Positions 52,201-61,000 of a DNA stretch of 64,000 nt are shown one piece after another (position 1 is the first letter of the stretch; every line of letters begins with the position of its first letter). The stretch lies in the NCBI RefSeq assembly GCF_019083965.1, contig NZ_JAHRCY010000002.1:310001-374000 (forward strand), written 5' to 3'. The notes beneath the pieces were generated by a model. It was not told the DNA's origin. It was given only the letters and a program-made list of their open reading frames with translations, and did no database searches. This stretch comes from Catellatospora tritici. Its GTDB lineage: Bacteria; Actinomycetota; Actinomycetes; Mycobacteriales; Micromonosporaceae. The position numbers and the translations under genes were made by a program.

Positions 52201-52564
52201 GCTGTACTGGGACCTCGCCGGCGAGCGCGCGGCCGCGCGACGGGACGACATCGCGATCGTGCGGCTCGAGCAGCTGTACCCGTTCCCCGGTGACGAGCTC
52301 CGAGCGGCGCTCGACGCCTACCCGGCGGAGGCCGAGGTGTGCTGGGTCCAGGAGGAGCCGGAGAACCAGGGCGCCGCCCGATTCGTACGGTCGAATCTTC
52401 CGGCCGTCGATCCGGCCCGGCCCCTCGCCTACGTCTCGCCGCCGGAACTGGCGTCCACCGCCCTCGCCTCACCCGAGCGGTACCAGGCCGAGCGGCGCGA
52501 CGTCCTGGCACGCGCGTTCCGGCGCGACACCGCCGCCGGATCCGAACCCCCACGACCGAGCTGA
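49223..52564 (+). CDS. KGD-type multifunctional 2-oxoglutarate decarboxylase/dehydrogenase (E2-E1 fusion), cluster paralogue
   Basis: The 1113-residue protein joins an acyltransferase (E2) core (residues 1-265, ending TFDHRIVQGADAALLL) to a ThDP-dependent E1 (AVGVAALIHAYRAYGHLAAATDPL, AMSHRGRLNVLVNVMDK, VHGDAAVTGQGVAAETLNMS, HIVIDNQVGFTT, CYRRHGHNELEDP). This is the layout of mycobacterial KGD/SucA, which is about 1230 residues; the N-terminal extension of about 115 residues is missing. It decarboxylates 2-oxoglutarate and passes on succinic semialdehyde, succinyl-CoA or a carboligation product. Its place in an operon with a lyase and a ketosynthase implies a dedicated biosynthetic copy. An Ala/Pro-rich stretch lies near residue 700. 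Confidence 0.9.
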   Translation: MIDRTVAVLRGAAARLAANMDASLSVPVATSSRVVSATRLVHHRRAFNEALADSGRVSVSQLVAYALLRAIAAAPHLNGHFTQTAGKPSMVTPTHVNLGVAVTVDRPGRPRSLLVPTIKAADLMSFADFGKAYDDVVGRARRLEAGPEDLSGATVSLTNTGVFGTSHSVPRLLPGQGLILAVGSVGHPPEFRDTPAATLAGLGIGPTATLSVTFDHRIVQGADAALLLRAIDELLQGGDSFYEDIAASLGVCLPPASAASAASVPPAAEADAVGVAALIHAYRAYGHLAAATDPLSKPGIGHPELDPAAHGLRETDTVRTGTAGTGGAAGVGDLVARLTEYYCGTIGWEYMHLPDPQRRRWFQERVERPRTALPDAQRARILQRLIEATGLESYLNTKYVRQKRFSLEGGEALVILLDRICERAAGADLAETVIAMSHRGRLNVLVNVMDKPPAELFAEFEGAVNPLAGDGSGDVKYNFGAGTTRTTTSGAPMRMRLLPNASHLEAVGPVLQGFARARQDLADRAAAVLAVQVHGDAAVTGQGVAAETLNMSRLRGFSTAGTIHIVIDNQVGFTTTATDGRSGHYPTNLARVIDAPVLHVNGDDPDACAHAVDVAFAYRQEFGQDVFIHLLCYRRHGHNELEDPSTTLPGLYRAIAAKPAALDGYTRLLVEAGVTTPEQSQELRLRHNRLLAGTRAAARTAAAPAPATPVAPTSAPAPATAVARTELARVLTAQGDLPTGFQAHPKILGQLQRRAAALAEDTIDWAAAETLAIGSLLAQGVAVRLSGQDCRRGTFSQRHHVVVDQTTGAEHTPLAHLASGQARYAVYDSMLSEFAALGFEYGYSAARPQALVIWEAQFGDFANGAQVIIDEYLAAGQRKWGQRSALTLLLPHGQEGQGPNHSSARVERFLQLCAEQNLTVAMPSLPSSYFHLLRRQGLAGTRPLVVFTPKSMLRLRAAASTAAEFTQGGWSPVLADTTVDARTVSRVLLCSGKLYWDLAGERAAARRDDIAIVRLEQLYPFPGDELRAALDAYPAEAEVCWVQEEPENQGAARFVRSNLPAVDPARPLAYVSPPELASTALASPERYQAERRDVLARAFRRDTAAGSEPPRPS

Positions 52565-52621
52565 CCTGCCGTGGCGTGGCGTCTCTGACGGTCGACCGCG
52601 CCGGCGACTCCTGGAGGAACC

Positions 52622-53920
52622 GTGCTGAAAGCTGATGCGCTTACGTCGTTACTGCTGGCCGTACCGATGGTGATGCTGGCCTGCCAGGCGGGCGGCTGGG
52701 CCGTCCGCCGGATAGGGCAGCCGCCCGTCGTCGGTGAGATGCTCGCCGGGGTGATGCTCGGTCCGTCGGTGCTGGGATGGCTCGCCCCCGGACTCCGAGA
52801 GCAGCTCCTGCCCGACAGCGTCCTTCCCTTCATCTCCGCGCTCGGCAACCTCGCGCTGCTGGCGTTCCTCTTCCTGATGGGACTCGAACTCGACGTCCGC
52901 TCCCTGCGGGCGGCCAAGAACGCGGTCGTCGCCGTCAGCCTCGCCAGCATCCTGCTGCCCGCGGCGGTCGGCGCCGCGCTCGGCCTGGCGATGTATCCGC
53001 GGCTGGCCCCTCCGGGCGTCGGGCGACTGGCGTTCGTCCTGTTCATCGCCGTATCGCTGAGCATCACCGCGTTCCCGGTCCTCGCCCGCATCCTCACCGA
53101 CCGGGGGCTGGACGGCAGCTACCTCGGCACGTTCGTCATGGCCTGCGCCGCTGTCGACGACGCCATCGCCTGGTGCGCGCTCATCGCCGTCGTCGCGCTC
53201 TGCACCGCGGGCAGCCCGCTGTCCGCCCTCGGCGCCGTCGCGCTCGTCGTCGTCCTGGTCGCCATGTTGCTGCTGCTGCGTCCGGCGTTGCGAGCGCTGC
53301 TGACCCGCGCCGGGCGTAGCTCCGACGACCTGGTCCTCGTGATCCTCTGCGCGGGTCTGTTCCTGAGCGCGTACACCACCGATCGAATCGGCGTGCATCC
53401 CGCGTTCGGCGCCTTCCTGTTCGGCGCGGCCATCCCGCGGGGAGTCGCGGCGGTGGAGCGCAGCGCCGCCCGCATGCGCGCGGTGTTCGTCCCCGCGCTG
53501 CTGCCCCTGTTCTTCGTGAGCACGGGACTGAAGACCGACCTCGGGCACCTGTCGTTCGAGTTGTGGGGCTGGGGCCTGCTGATCCTGGCCGGGGCCGTCT
53601 GCGGAAAGTGGATCGGCGCCGCGGGAGCGACCAGGCTGACCGGGTCCGACTGGCGCTGGGCGTCGGCGGTGGGCACGCTCATGAACTGCCGGGGGCTGAC
53701 CGAGCTGGTGGTGCTGGGAATCGGCCTGCAGATCGGCGTCATCACCCCGCAGCTGTACGCCGTCCTCGTGCTCATGGCGATCATCACGACGGCGGTCACC
53801 GTGCCGGTACTCCGCCGCCTGACCCGCAACGACCCCCGGCTGGAAGCCCGACAGGCATCCCCGGAGCCCGCCCCGGCCGCTCTCGCCGCGACGACGGCAC
53901 CGGAGACAGCGCGCTCATGA
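52622..53920 (+). CDS. CPA2-type cation:proton antiporter (Kef/NapA-like)
   Basis: GTG at 52622 follows GGAGGAACC. The 432-residue protein has about 12 hydrophobic helices with QPPVVGEMLAGVMLGPSVLGW, FLFLMGLELDVRSL and the ion-binding region FVMACAAVDDAIAW (Asp-Asp), all typical of monovalent cation:proton antiporters. No TrkA-N domain is attached. In actinomycete clusters such antiporters occur next to polyether or metal-chelating products and give pH or ion homeostasis. It follows the KGD-like gene by 57 bases and is probably cotranscribed. Confidence 0.88.
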   Translation: MLKADALTSLLLAVPMVMLACQAGGWAVRRIGQPPVVGEMLAGVMLGPSVLGWLAPGLREQLLPDSVLPFISALGNLALLAFLFLMGLELDVRSLRAAKNAVVAVSLASILLPAAVGAALGLAMYPRLAPPGVGRLAFVLFIAVSLSITAFPVLARILTDRGLDGSYLGTFVMACAAVDDAIAWCALIAVVALCTAGSPLSALGAVALVVVLVAMLLLLRPALRALLTRAGRSSDDLVLVILCAGLFLSAYTTDRIGVHPAFGAFLFGAAIPRGVAAVERSAARMRAVFVPALLPLFFVSTGLKTDLGHLSFELWGWGLLILAGAVCGKWIGAAGATRLTGSDWRWASAVGTLMNCRGLTELVVLGIGLQIGVITPQLYAVLVLMAIITTAVTVPVLRRLTRNDPRLEARQASPEPAPAALAATTAPETARS

Positions 53921-54042
53921 GCAGTGCCGGTCCGGGAGCGGGCAGGCGTGCCCCTCCCGGACCGGCTGCCAGCGTGTACGGGGTCTGTCGGAGTGGATAG
54001 GGTGATGGCCGCAAGCGTCGTCGCCGGCCGTGGAGCAAATCG

Positions 54043-54822
54043 ATGCCATTGGATAGGGACAGGTGCCTGCGGGAGTTGCAGCATCGTGAGCTGCTGCCCT
54101 CGGATGTGCGGTGCGTATACCTGTCGGGTTCGCTCGTGCGCGGGTGGGGCAATCCGCAGAGCGATCTGGATGTCTATGTGGTGAGCGACAGCCCCTGGTC
54201 TGGCGACTCGGCCGCGGTCGTGCCGCTGCGAGGTCTGTCCGGCAGCATCCCGGTGAACGCCTTCTACGTCGACGGATGCCGGTGGGATGTCGAGCACTGG
54301 CAGGTCGTGCAGATCGATGCGCTGCTCGCCGAGGTCTCGTGGGATAGGTACGACAGCGGCGAGCTGAGCCATCTCGGCTTGAGCCGGCACGAGATCGACG
54401 TCCTGGAGCGGCTTGCCTATGCGCAGCCGCTGCTGCAGCCCGACTGGCTCGCCTCCAGGCAGGAGGCGCTCAAGCAGTCCGCGCTGAGAACGGCGCTGGT
54501 GGCCGAGCGGCTGAACCTGACCGACCTGTTCATCGAAGACGCCGTCGGCCAGCTCCGCGCCGGCGATGAGGAGTGCGCCGTGCTGTCGGCGCGGCTGGCG
54601 TTCGAGCATGTCGTCGACGCGCTTCTGGCCAGCCGGGGAGAGTTCGGGCACAGCTCGAAATGGCGGCCGCGCCGCTTCCGGGCCGTGCAGCAGGACCTGC
54701 TCAGCTTCGAGGACTACTGGCGTTTGGAGACGATGGCGTCATACGACCACCGCCGACCGGCGAGCTGGGTGGAGGAGACCGTCGAGACCTGCCGACGCAT
54801 CGCCCAGCAGGTCGTCTCCTGA
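54043..54822 (+). CDS. Nucleotidyltransferase-fold protein (copy 2)
   Basis: The 259-residue product has the catalytic motif YLSGSLVRGWGNPQSDLDVYVVS with both Asp residues and a helical C-terminal half (ARLAFEHVVDALLASRGEFGHSSKWRPRRF). It is a paralogue of the protein at 38543. As the last gene before the acyl-CoA dehydrogenase boundary, it marks the right end of the island. It could adenylylate a small molecule as resistance or tailoring; its partner is not visible. Confidence 0.8.
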   Translation: MPLDRDRCLRELQHRELLPSDVRCVYLSGSLVRGWGNPQSDLDVYVVSDSPWSGDSAAVVPLRGLSGSIPVNAFYVDGCRWDVEHWQVVQIDALLAEVSWDRYDSGELSHLGLSRHEIDVLERLAYAQPLLQPDWLASRQEALKQSALRTALVAERLNLTDLFIEDAVGQLRAGDEECAVLSARLAFEHVVDALLASRGEFGHSSKWRPRRFRAVQQDLLSFEDYWRLETMASYDHRRPASWVEETVETCRRIAQQVVS

Positions 54823-54935
54823 CCCCGGCCCCGAGTGCGAAGCCGCCGGGCAGCGGGCACGGACACCCGGACCGCCCGGCGGCTCGCACGCGCTCATGCC
54901 CAGTTGGCGGATCGTGCTCCCACCTGCAAGAACGA

Positions 54936-56090
54936 CTAGATGACGCCCTTCAGCAGCTGCCTCGCCATGACGATGCGCTGGACCTGGTTGGTGCCCTCGT
55001 AGATCTGGGTGATCTTGGCGTCGCGCATCATGCGCTCCAGCGGGAAGTCCTTGGTGTACCCGTACCCGCCGAGCAGCTGCACCGCGTCGGTGGTGATCGC
55101 CATGGCCACGTCGGAGGCGAAGCACTTGGCCGCCGCCCCGAAGTAGGTCAGGTCGGCGTCGCCGCGCTCGGACCGGGCCGCCGCCGCGTAGGTCAGCTCG
55201 CGGGCGGCGGTCAGCCGCATGCCCATGTCGGCGAGCATGAACTGCACGCCCTGGAAGTCGGCGATCGGCTTGCCGAACTGCTTGCGCTCCTTGACGTACG
55301 CCAGCGCCGCGTCCAGGGCGCCCTGGGCGATGCCGACGGCCTGGGCGGCGATGGTGACCCGGGTGTGGTCCAGGGTGCGCATGGCGCTGGCGAAGCCGGT
55401 GCCCGGTTCGCCGATCATGCGGTCGGCGGGGATGCGTACCTGGTCGAGGTAGACCTCGCGGGTCGGCGAGCCCTTGATGCCGAGCTTCTTCTCGGGGGCG
55501 CCGAAGCTGACGCCGGGGTCGCTCTTCTCCACGACGAACGCGGAGATGCCCTTGGCGCCGATGCCCGGCTCGGTGACGGCGAACACGGTGTAGAAGTCGC
55601 TCACACCCGCGTTGGTGATCCACCGCTTGACGCCGTTGAGCACATAGTGACCATTGTCATAGATCGCCCGAGTGGTCATGGCGGCGGCGTCGCTGCCGGC
55701 CTCGGGCTCGCTCAGGCAGTACGAGAACATGCCCTCACCGGAGGCGACCCGGGGCAGGTAGCGGCGCTTGAGGTCGGCGGAGCCCGACAGCAGTAGGGGC
55801 ATGGTGCCGAGCTTGTTCACGGCGGGGATGAGCGAGCTCGACGCGCAGGCGCGGGCGACCTCCTCGATCACGATCGCGGTCGCGAGCGCGTCGGCACCGG
55901 CGCCGCCGTACTCCTCGGGGATGTGCGGGGCGTGGAAGTCCGAGGCGCGCAGCGCGTCAAAGCTGGCCTGCGGGAACTCGCTGTTCTCGTCCGCTTCGGC
56001 GGCGTTCGGGGCGACCTTGGCGTCGCACACCTCACGAACCGCCTCGCGGATCGCAAGGTGCTCGTCCGAGAGCTGGTAGAGGTCGAACAT
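54936..56090 (-). CDS. Acyl-CoA dehydrogenase
   Basis: The 384-residue protein has the full family pattern: MFDLYQLSDEHLAIREAVREV, FSYCLSEPEAGSDAAAM (FAD/substrate loop), AITTDAVQLLGGYGYTKDFP and the C-terminal ITQIYEGTNQVQRIVMARQLL with the catalytic Glu in Y-E-G-T. It oxidises short- or branched-chain acyl-CoA to enoyl-CoA. In related genomes it neighbours nucleotide and sugar genes as here, so it looks like native chromosome. Its last 44 bases are duplicated in diverged form at 13814-13857 on the other side of the biosynthetic region. Confidence 0.94.
   Translation of the reverse strand: MFDLYQLSDEHLAIREAVREVCDAKVAPNAAEADENSEFPQASFDALRASDFHAPHIPEEYGGAGADALATAIVIEEVARACASSSLIPAVNKLGTMPLLLSGSADLKRRYLPRVASGEGMFSYCLSEPEAGSDAAAMTTRAIYDNGHYVLNGVKRWITNAGVSDFYTVFAVTEPGIGAKGISAFVVEKSDPGVSFGAPEKKLGIKGSPTREVYLDQVRIPADRMIGEPGTGFASAMRTLDHTRVTIAAQAVGIAQGALDAALAYVKERKQFGKPIADFQGVQFMLADMGMRLTAARELTYAAAARSERGDADLTYFGAAAKCFASDVAMAITTDAVQLLGGYGYTKDFPLERMMRDAKITQIYEGTNQVQRIVMARQLLKGVI
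54939..54982. repeat. Right copy of the acyl-CoA dehydrogenase 3'-end direct repeat
   Basis: This segment matches 13814-13857 at 38 of 44 positions in the same orientation, with a 19-base identical core. The repeats bracket about 41 kb. The arrangement resembles attachment-site duplication at a gene's 3' end, but no integrase gene is seen between them. Confidence 0.6.
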
Positions 56091-56285
56091 CTCCGCTTCC
56101 TCCCACGCATGAAAAGCCGTACCGGCGGGTAGCTTAACGCTCGATAAGAATGTGCTGTCCAGCGGCTCCGGTAAACTTTCCTTGGCGTCAGTACAGGGCG
56201 TAGGCTCTGCACCTGCTCAACCAAAGGCCCCTTACGGCGCTCCTCAGCTGAATGCGGCGCCACTGCAGAATCTAGGAGAAAACGC

Positions 56286-57701
56286 GTGACTCTCCCGTAC
56301 GCGAGCCCGGCCCCCGTCACCCCACCGTCCGGTGCCCCCCGGCCGCGCCTGACGTTCCTCGGCACCGGCTACCTGGGCGCCACCTACGCCATCTGCTACG
56401 CGGAGCTCGGTTACGAGGTCATCGGCTTCGACGTCGACGTGGACAAGATCGAGAAGCTGAGCCGGGGCGAGGTGCCGTTCCACGAGCCCGGACTCGACGA
56501 GATGCTGCGCCGCAACCTGGCCGCCGGTCGGCTGCGCTTCTCCACGTCGTACCAGGAGACCGCCGACTTCGGCGACGTCCACTTCATCTGCGTGGGCACC
56601 CCGCAGCGGGCCAACGGCCTCGGCGCCGACCTGCAGTATGTCGAGGCGTCGGTGAGCAACCTCGCCCAGCACCTCACCCGCAAGGCCCTCATCGTGGGCA
56701 AGTCCACCGTGCCCGTCGGCACCGCCGAGTGGGTGGAGACCCTGGTCGCCAAGCACGCCCAGCCGGAGCTGGGCGTCGAGGTCGCGTGGAGCCCCGAGTT
56801 CCTGCAGGAGGGCTTCGCCGTCGACGACGTCATGCGCCCGAACCGCATCGTGGTGGCCACCAAGACCGACTGGGCCAACTCGCTGCTGCACGCCGCGCAC
56901 AAGGGCGTCTTCGACCTGGCCTCGGTCGAGGACCGCGAGGTGCCGGTGGTCGCCACCGACTTCGCCACCGCCGAGCTGGTCAAGGTCGCCGCGAACTCGT
57001 TCCTGGCCACCAAGATCTCCTTCATCAACGCCATGGCCGAGGTCTGCGAGGTCGCGGGCGGCGACATCACCCAGCTCGCCCGCGCGCTGGGCTACGACCC
57101 GCGGATCGGCAACCGCTTCCTGCAGTCGGGCGTCGGCTTCGGCGGCGGCTGCCTGCCCAAGGACATCCGCGCGTTCCAGGCCCGCGCCCAGGAGCTGGGC
57201 GCCGGTGAGGCGCTGCGCTTCCTGCACGAGGTCGACCTGATCAACCTGCGCCGCCGCCAGCGCGTGCTGAACCTGGCCGCGGGCCTGCTCAACCGTCGCT
57301 TCGGCCCGGCCGGTCCGGACCTGTCCGGGGCCCGGATCGCCGTGCTCGGCGCCACCTTCAAGCCCAACTCCGACGACGTACGGGACGCGCCCGCGCTCGC
57401 CGTCGCCGGCATGCTGGCCCGCGCGGGCGCCGACGTCCGCGTCTACGACCCGCAGGGTATGGAGAACGCCAAGCGCGCCCTGCCCGACGTGGCGTACCAG
57501 AAGTCGCTGGTCGACGCCGTCACCGAGGCCGACCTGGTCTGCGTGCTGACCGAGTGGGCCGAGTTCCGCAACGCCGACCCGGTGGTGCTGGGCGAGGTGG
57601 CCGCGCACAAGCTCATCATCGACGGCCGCAACTGCCTCGACGCCAACGCGTGGAAGTCGGCGGGCTGGACCCTGCGCGCCCTGGGCCGTCCCACGGTCTG
57701 A
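56286..57701 (+). CDS. ugd: UDP-glucose 6-dehydrogenase
   Basis: GTG at 56286 follows TAGGAGAAAACGC. The 471-residue protein has the NAD motif TFLGTGYLGATYAICYAELGYEVIGFDVD, VGTPQRANGLGADLQYVEASV, Lys in VKVAANSFLATKISFIN and the catalytic Cys in GVGFGGGCLPKDIRAF. It oxidises UDP-glucose to UDP-glucuronate with 2 NAD+. Length and motifs are normal for the family. A strong terminator follows. Confidence 0.95.
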   Translation: MTLPYASPAPVTPPSGAPRPRLTFLGTGYLGATYAICYAELGYEVIGFDVDVDKIEKLSRGEVPFHEPGLDEMLRRNLAAGRLRFSTSYQETADFGDVHFICVGTPQRANGLGADLQYVEASVSNLAQHLTRKALIVGKSTVPVGTAEWVETLVAKHAQPELGVEVAWSPEFLQEGFAVDDVMRPNRIVVATKTDWANSLLHAAHKGVFDLASVEDREVPVVATDFATAELVKVAANSFLATKISFINAMAEVCEVAGGDITQLARALGYDPRIGNRFLQSGVGFGGGCLPKDIRAFQARAQELGAGEALRFLHEVDLINLRRRQRVLNLAAGLLNRRFGPAGPDLSGARIAVLGATFKPNSDDVRDAPALAVAGMLARAGADVRVYDPQGMENAKRALPDVAYQKSLVDAVTEADLVCVLTEWAEFRNADPVVLGEVAAHKLIIDGRNCLDANAWKSAGWTLRALGRPTV

Positions 57702-57720
57702 CCCGCACCTGCTTCACCAG

Positions 57721-57758
57721 CCGAGGCCCGTCCCGCAACCACGCGGGGCGGGCCTCGG
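57721..57758. terminator. Intrinsic terminator after UDP-glucose dehydrogenase
   Basis: A 16-bp stem with one G-T pair (57721-57736 with 57743-57758) closes a 6-base loop; the arms read CCGAGGCCCGTCCCGC and GCGGGGCGGGCCTCGG. It lies 20 bases past the stop codon. The rest of the 307-base gap to 58009 shows no gene and should hold the next promoter. Confidence 0.85.
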
Positions 57759-58008
57759 CGCATCCCCGCCCAGCCGGTCCCCACCCCGCTCCCGACGCCT
57801 CCGTTTGTCGATCACGGTCCCAGGGTGGTGACACACCGTCGAACACACCCATAAGTTCATGATCAACCGAATCGTCACCGGTGGGGTGCGGAGGTGGCGG
57901 TGGGGGGAATGGGGGTTTTCAAGGGGTGGGGGGATTCGGCATGCTGCGGGGGTAGCGATCCATACTCGTCGTCGCTGGATGGTGACGGGGGGCTAGTCGG
58001 AGGTTGCC

Positions 58009-61000
58009 ATGGCTGCGGACAGCGAATGCTCGATGTGCGGCCGCCTGCGCGATCCCGCGCAGCGCTGCCCGCACTGCGGCAACACCCCCGCAGTGCTGGG
58101 CGACGAGGTGGCGCGGCTGACCAAGGCCATCGCCGACATGAACGCCGAGGACGTCCGGTTGTCCGGCGAACGCAAGAAGCTCTCCGGCAAGCTGCAGGCG
58201 GCCATCTACCAGCGCGACATCCTCATGCACGAGGAGGCGGAGCGGCAGAAGAAGGGCGCGCCGAAGCAGCGTCGTTGGATTCCCCGGCCGCCCGGGGTCA
58301 AGGCGCCCACCGCCGCGACCGAGCCCGGCCCCGCCGCCGCCGAACCGGCGACCGTCCCGTTCGGCGCGGGCCAGGCTGCCCAGGCCGGTGACCCGGGCGC
58401 GCCGACGGTGCCCAGGCAGCCCGTGGGCGCGGCCGGGCAGGGACCCGGTGGACCGCCGACCCGGCCCCGGGTCGCGCCGCTGAGCCAGCCGTCGGGGCCG
58501 CCGCCGGAGGCCTCGCCACGCGAGGTCCAGAACGTGATGCTGGTGCTCGGCTCGCTGCTGCTGGCCATCGCCGCCGTGGTGTTCGCGGTGGTCGCGCTGA
58601 GCAACGTGGCCCCGCAACTGCGCCTCGGGGTGCTCGCCCTGGCCACGCTGGCGCTGCTGGGCGTCGCTCCGCAGCTGGTACGGGCCCGGTTGACCTCCAC
58701 CGCCGAGTCGCTGGCCGCGGTCGGCCTGGCGCTGCTGCCGATCGACGGTTACCTGCTGGTGCAGGTCGTCAATCGGGGCGAGGCCGGGCCGCTGGTGGCC
58801 GGGCTGGTGTTCGCGGTGACCGCCGCGGTCGCCCTCGGATACCACCGCCTGACCCGGCTCACCACGCCCCGGTACGTGGTGGTGCTGGCCGCGCAGCCGG
58901 TGCTGCCGCTGCTGGCGTACGGCATGGTCAAGGGTCCGGCGGGGTGGGCCGTGGTGCTCACGGGTGTCGCCGCGCAGAACGCCGTGCTGGCCCGCGCGGT
59001 GGAGCTGTCCAAGGTGCCCGAGCGCAACCCGATCGGCTGGTCGGCGTACTGGCTGCGCGAGCTGATCTGGGTGCTGCACGGGCTGGCCGTCGGCGGGGCG
59101 CTGGTCTACGGCGTCGCCGCCCTGCTCACCGCCAACACCGTGCCGTCGGTGCTGCTGGCCGGGCTGGCACTGCTGGCGGCCGCCGCGACCGGGCTGCTCG
59201 GCGCGCTGATGCTGCGGCGGCAGCCGCTGAGCGAGGTGGCCGCGGCCGCGATGGTGCTGGCCGTGATCGGCTCGGCGGCCCGGGTCGCCGTGGTGACGCT
59301 GCCCGGCCGGGCCCTGGTGGTGATCGCGGCCGTGGTCGCGCTGACCGGTCTGGCCGTACGCGCGGTGCCCGCCGCGATCCGGCGCGGGCCGCAGCTGGCC
59401 GCCACCGTGGCGCTGGGCGTGCTCGCCCTGTTCACCGTGGGTGCGGCGCTGCGCGCCGCGCTGGCCCTGCCCGTCGCGGCGCGCCCGGTCTGGCACGCCG
59501 ACACCGCGGCGTTCACCGCCGAGGTGGTCCGCCGCGCCGGATCGCCGGGCTGGTCGCTGGCCGCCACGGCGGCCCTGCTGGCGATCGCCGCGGCGCTGGC
59601 CCTGCCCCCGGCGTACCGACGGGAGGCGGCGGTGGCCGCGGCGGCGCTGGCGGCGCTGTCCGCCCCCGCCTCGTTCGGGCTGAGCTGGGCCGCCGGCCAG
59701 TGGTTGCTGGTCGCGGCGGCCGTCGCGGTGCTCGCGGTCGGCATCGGCGCCGGAGCGGTGGTGCTGATCCGCACCACGACCGGCCCGGACACCCCCGACG
59801 CCGAGCCCTGGGGGGCGAGCACCCAACGCTCGGCGCGGGCCTACGTGCTGGCGACGGTGACCCTGGCCGCGGCCGCGCTCAGCGTGGCCCTGGCCGAGCA
59901 GGCCGCGACCGCGGCGGTGCTGGCCGCGCTCACCGTGGCGGGCGTGCTGCTGGCGATGGGGCCGCGCGTGGTGGTGGCACCGCCGGAGGCGGCCGTGCTC
60001 GGCGACACCGCCGCCGGTATCGCCGCGTTCAGCGCCCCCGGCGCGATCGGGGTCGGGGTGCTCACCCTGTTCCCCCTGGCCGGTCAGGCCGCCGCGCTGG
60101 CCTGTGCCCAGCTCGCCTGCGCCGCCACGCTGGGCCTGGTCGCGGCGCGGCTGGTGTCCCAGCGCCGGATCGGGCCGCCGCTGGCCGTCGGAGCCGGACT
60201 CGGCACGCTGCTGGTCGCGGGCGCGGCCTTCGTCGCCACCGGCGCCAGCACGCTCGACGCGGCCGTGGGGGCGCTGCTGCTCTTCGCCGCGATCCTGCTC
60301 GCGCTGGCGCCCTCGATCGACTCGGGCCGCCGGGTCGACCGGCTGCTCGACGGCGCCGACATCGCCTCGGGCGCGGTCACCATCGCACTGATCGCCGCAC
60401 TGGGCCGCATCGCGTACCAGGTGGTGCCACAGGCGTGGCTGGTGGTCGCGGCGGCGATCGTGCTGGTGGTGGCGATGGCCGTCCGTTCGCTGCCGGAGGA
60501 GCTGCGCCGCGGCCCGGCCGCGGGCACCGGCGTGGCCGGGGCGGTGCTCATCGTCGTGGCCGGATATCCGGCGCTGGCCGGGGGTGTCCGGGCGCTGGCC
60601 CGGCCGGGTGAGCTGTGGTCGGCCCAACTCGCCCCGGCCGACACCACCGTCGGTTTCGGCTGGCAGGGGCCGGTGGCGCTGCTCGTGCTCGCCGCCGCGG
60701 CGGCGGTGGTGCTGCCCGCGCCCCGCAACTACCACGTCGCCGCGGTCGCGGTGGTGCTGGCGACGGTCGGCACGCCCGCCGCGCTGGGCTGGCCGTGGTG
60801 GGCGCCGATCGTGCTCGGCCTGACCATCGCCACCGGGTACGCCATCGCCGCGGTGATCGCACAGGACGCACGGGCCGGATACACCCGGCTCGCTGTCGCG
60901 GTGGCCGTGTCGCTGCACGCGCTCGGGGCGAGCCTGGTCCGGCCGTGGACCACCACCGCCGCCCTGGCCATGGTCGCGCTCGTCTCGGCCGCCCTGGTGC

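Noticed and set aside
14257-54822. Integrative element with its own integrase or transposase
   Set aside because: No recombinase, transposase, replication or transfer gene was found between the flanking repeats, so mobility is not claimed beyond the repeat evidence.
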